This document shows positions 58,480 through 64,000 of a stretch of DNA of 64,000 bases, in pieces. The number at the start of each line of letters is the position of its first letter. The first letter of the stretch is position 1. Source of the DNA: Pholiota molesta. Its lineage: Eukaryota; Basidiomycota; Agaricomycetes; Agaricales; Strophariaceae. The notes under the pieces were generated by a model. That model did no database searches, was not told the DNA's origin, and saw only the letters and a program-made list of their open reading frames with translations. A program made the position numbers and the translations under genes. The stretch lies in assembly GCA_014925825.1 (NCBI GenBank), contig JACGCK010000064.1, positions 62,001-126,000 on the forward strand, read 5' to 3'.

Positions 58480-60720
58480 GATATAAAATTTTGGTTGGCG
58501 CTTGTAATCCTAAAAGACGAAAGCTTCCAGAAATTGTACCGTCACCCGCAGCTCAATGTCGGAAGACTCGGAACGTTGAAGTCACACAGGCGCCGTAGCG
58601 CATTGGCCCCTTTCGGGGGTAGACTACATGTATTGGCATAATTTGGCATAATCATAAACGGTGAATGTAAAGAGAATTTAAAAACCATTGCCACCTAAAC
58701 ATTTTCATATCACGATCGCAGAATTCTGCTCCTCATGCCCGAATTATCATGAGCCAGAGGAGCCTGCTCCATGCGTTTTTCTTTCCACCCCGGAGGGTGA
58801 GGGTGGAATGGGAATCCCTTCGACACTGCGCAACAAAGGCGAGGCGAGACGGCGGCTCACCCGGCTATATCCTCACTGTTGGATCTCGCAAGAACGCTGG
58901 CGGTAGCCGGGGGTGTTGCCTTCGGCCAGGGACTGCGAAGAGTCCTAGGCCTCAGTCCGTCACGTTTTCTGAAGGGCCCCAACGTCTTTTTGAATTCTTA
59001 TGATGGCCGAAAGGAGGCAATGTGCGAGTGGGAGAGGTGATGAAAAGAGAATAAAAAGGTGATGGAGAAATTAAAAATCTGAATAGTATCGAGCAAACGA
59101 TACAGACGCGTTGACATCTAGGACATCGAAGGTGTTAGAGTAGATACGATGGCAGGATAAAGAAATGGCGTGCCTGTGAAGTCTGCTGCGCCTGCTGGTT
59201 CATGCCTCATCTGATGGCATGACCTGTACGAAATGTTAGCTAGCATAGAACACATGGAGGAGGGGACGACGAGGGCCGAGTTGATGGTAAATCTACACGA
59301 GCGAAGCGATTAGAAAGGCAAAGAGAGCATCGCAGACACTTACGGTAGAGCCGTCATCGTCCGCTACGCACAACTAGCATTGATGTGTGCGACACGTTTC
59401 CGTGATTTTGGTGTGACGCAGCCAACAAGGCGTAGGCCAGTGGTAGTGGGGTAAGGGTGCATGCAGGGACCGTCTGAGGTTAGCAGACTAGTCCAATGCT
59501 GTAACATGAAGCGTTAGAGATCTATGTAGGCATCGAATGACGAGGCATGAGTACTGACGATGAGGGCATGATCACCCGCCCGGAACGACGACTAGTCTTC
59601 TCGATGAGTTGGCAGTATACATGGGCGATATAGTATGCGGTAAGGAGTGATGGTTTGGTAGAACCGCCCAGTGCAAAAGCGTCTCGAAACCTGAGATGGT
59701 CGTCGTTTGAGTTAAGGAGAAAACGAGGGGATGAGGGGGTTTATATAGATTTTTAGCGGATGGTCCTGTTTGGCTCCAGCATCGTTCCAAGTGAATGGCT
59801 CATTGGTACGCAGGGACCGACGCATGTGCTTGCATACCAGCAGATCCAGGATCTACACCAAAAAAGGCGTTTTTCAAGCAAAATATTTGAAGAGCTCCGG
59901 TGTATCTAAGGCGGCGATGGAGTGGGATTGCGCATCCCTGGCTCTTTGCCGCTGGAAAAGGACAAAGAAGGGTCCAGTGTGCGGACATCCAAATTTCATC
60001 GATAAGACGCATAAGTAGGCCGTGGGCGTTGCGCTTGGATTGATGAAAAAAATAGACGATGTCACTAATTGGGCTAGGCGGACAGAATTCTGTTGGGAGC
60101 TCCATTTTCGGGCGTATTGGTATCAAAGAACGAATACAAGGAGGGTCTAATGTGGGATTCAAGGCATACATGACTAGACATGACTCGCGCAAGCGGTATT
60201 TTAACCCGTAGACACAAACACATGGCCCAGAGCATTTATCTGAGAAATGGACGGCGCTTCTACTGGTTTCTAGTCACCGAAGAGATAGATATAGGTAGAT
60301 ATTCCTTTGGGCGCTCGAAACCAAGATATCCTCAGAACCGTAGAGCAAGTTCATCAGTATAACAGGAGAGCATGTGCAAATTGACAAGGTCGTACACCAG
60401 GAGATGCATAGACCTCTTTTTTCATGATAAAATCATAGAAATCACTAAATCTATTGATCAGGGACCTTTAAGAGTAGCAGGTTGTGGTTTTTGACCGAGT
60501 TCGAACGGACACGAGCCCATAAGATTGACAATCGCCAGTAGCCTAAGAATGAATCATATGAAGACCCGAGACAAGCGAGTCCGATAGGTGTCGGCGTAGT
60601 AGTTTATATGAGTGGGAGCGGGATGGCAAGCGTCTAGATTAGTGCCATGGTGGTTGGCATCCGGTAGACCAAGTCGTACTGCATAGAACATCACGTGCGT
60701 GGGACGGAAAGTCGCCAACT
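58480..60720 (-). repeat. dispersed repeat R, copy 2
   Basis: Inverted relative of 10060-12260, diverged by substitutions and small indels. On the minus strand it keeps the TATATAAACC element (near 59740), an ATG-started 16-codon frame ending RLVVVPGG (59625-59575 region), a GTAAGTG donor with CTAAT branch and TAG acceptor (about 59340-59285) and the GAAAGGGGCCAATGCGCTAC block (about 58590-58612). Edges approximate. Confidence 0.7.
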
Positions 60721-60738
60721 CTTTTGACCGCAACCACC

Positions 60739-61156
60739 ATGGCTCCGCTGCCCAGCTCTTTGGTCGGCTATCGTGTCTCTCCTGATGCCATCGAACACTA
60801 TCGTGTCCAGCACGACCTACCTAAATACAACAATCGACCCCTTCTCCAAAACCTCGAATCGAGAGTGGGCGTCCCGCTTGCCCTGGTTCGCGTCGAGCCC
60901 GGCGATGGCGACGCCCAGGCTGCGACATAATATTATCTCTGTTGCTTTGCCGACTACAGCGGCAAACCATATGACACCGAGGCCCTTTCAGCCATCCCCA
61001 TACCACCCGCCTTCCTCCGGCTTCCGGAGCTAATCCCGGTGGAGGGTGGCGTGCGCCGGCTGTTCGCCCCCAAGGCGATGGTCTCCTCTTTCGATCGTGA
61101 GGGGAAGTCTAGAGTGAAGGATCCACCATCACCCATTGGAACTGGACCAGCTTGAG
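60739..61156 (+). other. possible gene remnant, unrecognised
   Basis: A good start context (CACCATGG) opens a frame reading MAPLPSSLVGYRVSPDAIEH to a stop at 60930. A second protein-like frame (YDTEALSAIPIPPAFLRLPE, then GGVRRLFAPKAMVSSFDRE) follows a CTACAG acceptor at about 60957 and ends near 61156. A donor that joins the two in frame was not found. Lies between repeat R copy 2 and the duplication arm, a place where fragments are expected. Confidence 0.3.
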
Positions 61157-61267
61157 TGAAATGACGGGTGCGTTTAGCATGCTTGCAAAACCTAAGTGGC
61201 TCATGGTCCGTCCTCTTCCTTAGCTTGACCCCCAAGTACTCGTAACTTTCAAACCAAATCTGTGCGT

Positions 61268-61548
61268 GTCCCAAAGCCTACCTCGACGCCATGCGCCACC
61301 TCGTGCTGCCGCCGGAGAGCTGCGCCATGGTCGCGGCGCACATCTACGACCTGCGCGCGGCGGGGCGGGTGGGCATGCGCACGGTGTACATCCGGCGCCC
61401 GGGGGAGGACGAGGTGCGCGCGGAAGAGGTAAAGACGAAAAAGGAGGGGGGCGAGGTGGATTGGGTGCTGGATTCGTTTGAGGGGCTTGTGCAGCTGGCT
61501 CAGGCTGCTGGGCCGCTTGGGGGGAGAGATGAGGCGGCTGCCTGTTAG
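61268..61548 (+). pseudogene. haloacid dehalogenase fragment d (last exon only)
   Basis: Begins PKAYLDAMRHLVLPPESCAM and is open to a stop after GGRDEAAAC. It lacks the first six exons, including motif I with the nucleophile, so it cannot be an enzyme. It retains the two homopolymers at full length (GGGG and AAAAA) that are one base shorter in copy a, and thus shows the ancestral frame. Confidence 0.85.
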
Positions 61549-62239
61549 ATAGAGGCTGGCTGGCCAGTTGGAAATGATTGATGGTGTTGGAATGGGACGA
61601 AGAATTAATGTGTAGTGAATACACGTTGATAACGTGCTGCTTGAATCAGTAATGATGGAGATTCATTTTTGGATGAGGGAATGAACAAGTAGGCAGCAAG
61701 GCATTTCGACTGAGGAATCTATCTCTGTCTCTTGGGTTGTCGATGCGAGAAGGAAGTCTGCATCAGACATGCGGATACCAACCAGCACCTCCCAACACGT
61801 CCAATTCCTCAGAACCCGGCGAAGCACCCCCGAAGCTCATGATACAATAATGCCACATTCACTCAGGCCTTAGTTATAGAATGTTTTTGTGATTATTGCA
61901 AAAAATTCCCTATTACACAACAACACTCCTATCAAAACCCAGCGAGCGGAAGCCGCCATGTAGCTGCAAGCAGTCAGAGCTATACATCGGAAATACTAAT
62001 ACAGTGAATAATAGTGCCTTATAAGATAACAACGATACCAAGTCAAATCTCGTTACTTCGTTAGTCGTACGTGGGTCGGGATGGGACGGTACAGAGAGTG
62101 TGTGTGTGTGTCGCGTGTCAGATGGTAGTACATGACGATCAACGTCCGATGCGTGCGATGTGGGGGTGTATACAAATGCGTCTATGTCGTTATCGTTTTC
62201 ATCGTTTTCATGTCATAGATGTGGGGGCCTCTTGAGGCT

Positions 62240-63331
62240 TTAATGCAGGTTCTGAGCGAGGCGGCGCATGATGCGGCTGAAATGGCGCGGGCGCACGACG
62301 TACAGATCCGCAGCCTCGTTGTTCACCAACGCGCGCTTCTTGATCTTGCACGTCTTGCCGGACGCCGTGGTCGACGTCGCCGTGGTCGACGTCGCCGGCG
62401 CCGCGGCGCCCGTCCCAGACGGCGCCGCGCCGGACGTGGACGAAGAAGTCGTGTTCGTGCTGCCCCCGCCCGCGGCGGCGACGAAGCTCGCGATCGGGGG
62501 CCCGGGGAAGGTGTACGCCGCGCCGGGGTTGAACACGTCGGGGTCGAAGATGCCCGGGTCGTTGTCGCTGTACGCGCCAGGGAGGCTCACGAGCTCGCTG
62601 GGCTGCGGCGCGCCCGTGCCCGAGCCGCCGACGGTGACCTGCGCGCAGGCGGGGTAGAACTCGGCGCCGCCGAGCGTGTTGGCGAGGTGCAGCGCGATGA
62701 TCTCGTGGCGGAGGAGGTAGTTGCCCGGGGCGAGGTTGGCGGGGATCTGGGAGGTGGCGACGCCGCCGGTCACTGCGGGGAAGATAAGGTCAGGGGGCGG
62801 GCAGGGAGGCGAGGGAGGGGGCAGACGTACTCAGGCGGGCCTGGATCCATGTGCTGTCGTCGTTGGGCTCTTTACCGTCTTGTGAGATCTTGAACCACTT
62901 TGCGTTCGACGCATCGAACTGGTCGCACGTCGTCGATCCGCATGAAGCCATGTAGGTCAACATAGGACCGGTATTGTGAGGCCACTATAAATAGAATCAT
63001 ATTAGGATCGAGGACGAGCACCTCACTGAGGTCGGAGAGAACGTACGTTGCCCAGATCCTGGGCCTTCCAGCTGAACGTCAGACTATCTCCAGGGTTCAC
63101 GGTTGCGTCGAGCGAGGCTGCGGTGGCATTGGGGCCGCAGGTCAGCGCGGGGTTGGAGGCACCCTTGTTGGGATCCTGGGTGCTGATTTCGCGGATGATG
63201 CTGGGTTTCGTAGCGCTTGCGGGCTGGTTTCCGGTGTATGATTGGCCGTTAATAGTCACAGTCCTGAGGAAACCGTGGGCGGAGGCATAGGCTGCCCCTA
63301 GTAGAGGCACGAGGAGCGAAGTGGTCTTCAT
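62240..63331 (-). CDS. AA9 lytic polysaccharide monooxygenase, copy 2 (intact)
   Basis: Exons 63331-63047, 62984-62831, 62772-62240; 323 residues, all frames joined. Signal peptide MKTTSLLVPLLGAAYASA, so the mature protein begins at His in HGFLRTVTINGQSYTG, the copper-binding histidine brace. The second brace His is in WPHNTGPMLTYMASCG; LRHEIIALHLANTLGGAEFYP is the conserved strand with a buried Gln/His-type pocket region, and disulfide cysteines are in TCGP, SCGSATC and YPACAQ. After the catalytic domain comes a Ser/Thr/Ala/Gly-rich linker (about 245-290) and a short basic tail, no CBM1 domain. These copper enzymes oxidatively cleave cellulose or other beta-glucans outside the cell. TATA box near 63521. 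Confidence 0.92.
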
Positions 63332-64000
63332 AGTTGATCGGGGGAAAAATAGATGTTTCGGTGAGGGTGTATAATGAGTGGTTAGAGAGCCAATAGAGAT
63401 CGCACTGCGAGAACTAGAAAGCAAAAGTGTAAAAGGGAAACCCGTTCAGGAAAGAAAAAGAAACGAGAGAAGAATCGTAGCAGGCAAGGCTGTAGAGAAT
63501 CACTGACCTGCGTTCTCGTGGCTTTTATATCCCGTTCCGAGGGCCAGGCAGACGTAGACAATGGATGGAGAAGAACCGTCCGTAAGGCTGCAACCGCATT
63601 GTGCTGCCCTTTTTATTGTCCTAGCATTTTGCAACGCGGTTTTTGTCCATCAATCCGGCCATTGTGGCTGTGGCAGCCATACTTATGTTCTTCCCACACG
63701 GAGGCCGGCAATGCGGGGTCGGAGCCCAGCTTGAGCTCAGCGACAGTTGAGATTACTTGAGTACATGGAATCGCAGCAATAAGATGTATTATCTCGGTGC
63801 TAAGGAGTATTGAAAAATTTAAAATCAACTACATACTGGTGAAACCGCTCAGACTCAACTCAAGTTCCAGCGTCTGTGCTGCAAAACATGCGGCCAGTGG
63901 TCGGCTATTGATCGCCGGCGGCGAAGGCCGTTCCTTTATTTGGCTTCCCTTACATAGGCGTACAAACAAAAGCGCTGACAGCGCTTGCGAGTCGAACAAG
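63332..64000. other. promoter side of AA9 copy 2 to window end
   Basis: Duplicated at 21357-22031. TATA-like TATAAAAG on the minus strand at 63522-63529. The last bases (GCGCTGACAGCGC) form a small palindrome also present at 21375-21387. Confidence 0.55.

Larger units (their letters stand above)
61268..64000 (-). repeat. inverted segmental duplication, right arm (continues beyond window)
   Basis: Reverse-complement partner of 21357-24046. The inner edge is abrupt at the first base of the last HAD exon (CCCAAAGCCTACCTCGA). The outer edge is not reached in the window. In between, AA9 and the HAD exon keep the same convergent arrangement as in the left arm. Confidence 0.88.

Noticed and set aside
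10060..60720. A single giant palindrome formed by repeat R and the AA9/HAD arms
   Set aside because: Order is R then AA9/HAD on both sides; a palindrome would require reversed order on the right. The two inverted pairs are separate events.
62219..62893. 224-codon plus-strand Arg/Gly-rich frame over AA9 copy 2
   Set aside because: Complement of the intact AA9 exon 3 and following intron; explained by GC-rich codon usage.
1..64000. CRISPR arrays, bacterial operons or ribosome-binding sites
   Set aside because: The sequence is eukaryotic (spliceosomal introns, intron-containing tRNA); no regularly spaced repeats were seen.

Overview
The window looks like a nuclear contig from a filamentous basidiomycete, most likely an Agaricomycete. 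Genes are dense in short introns (about 50-70 bp, GTRNGT donors, CTRAY-like branch sites, YAG acceptors). The content is typical of wood or litter decomposers: an AA9 lytic polysaccharide monooxygenase in two copies, a GH31 alpha-glucosidase, a fasciclin protein, an F-box protein, a NACHT NTPase and a Ngaro-type tyrosine-recombinase retrotransposon.

Layout. 1-10 kb: 3' part of a NACHT NTPase gene, a secreted GPI-anchored protein, a TauD/JLP1-type dioxygenase, an intron-containing tRNA-Glu and an intact CorA-like Mg2+ channel gene. 10-13.1 kb: a dispersed 2.2-kb repeat (R1) and a decayed duplicate of the CorA 3' end. 13.3-20.6 kb: a DNA transposon with CACGG terminal inverted repeats, holding a complete A1-gag-pol-YR-B1-A2-B2 Ngaro element plus a second, inverted, truncated Ngaro copy; together these form a near-perfect palindrome with ~785-bp arms. 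21.4-28.1 kb: one arm of an inverted segmental duplication (AA9 pseudogene and the 3' end of a haloacid dehalogenase gene), followed by two more tandem HAD copies, all three damaged. 28.5-43 kb: a host block with a zf-4CXXC_R1 zinc-finger gene, a small orphan gene, a 22-exon GH31 gene, an F-box gene and a uridine phosphorylase-like gene. 43-58 kb: sparse, with an HMG-box factor, a peroxisomal 2,4-dienoyl-CoA reductase-like SDR, a cryptic Tom6-like gene and a FAS1 protein. 58.5-64 kb: inverted copy R2, then the other AA9/HAD duplication arm with an intact AA9 gene, running off the window.

The host genes form no obvious single pathway; AA9, GH31 and FAS1 would act at the cell surface or in the medium. 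A recurring feature is single-base deletions, many in homopolymers, that break otherwise conserved reading frames (NACHT, AA9 copy 1, HADs, zf-4CXXC, GH31, uridine phosphorylase, Tom6-like, YR). Either several of these genes are decaying or the assembly has uncorrected deletion errors; this must be settled before any of them is called a pseudogene. Exon boundaries below were read by eye from splice signals and frame continuity.
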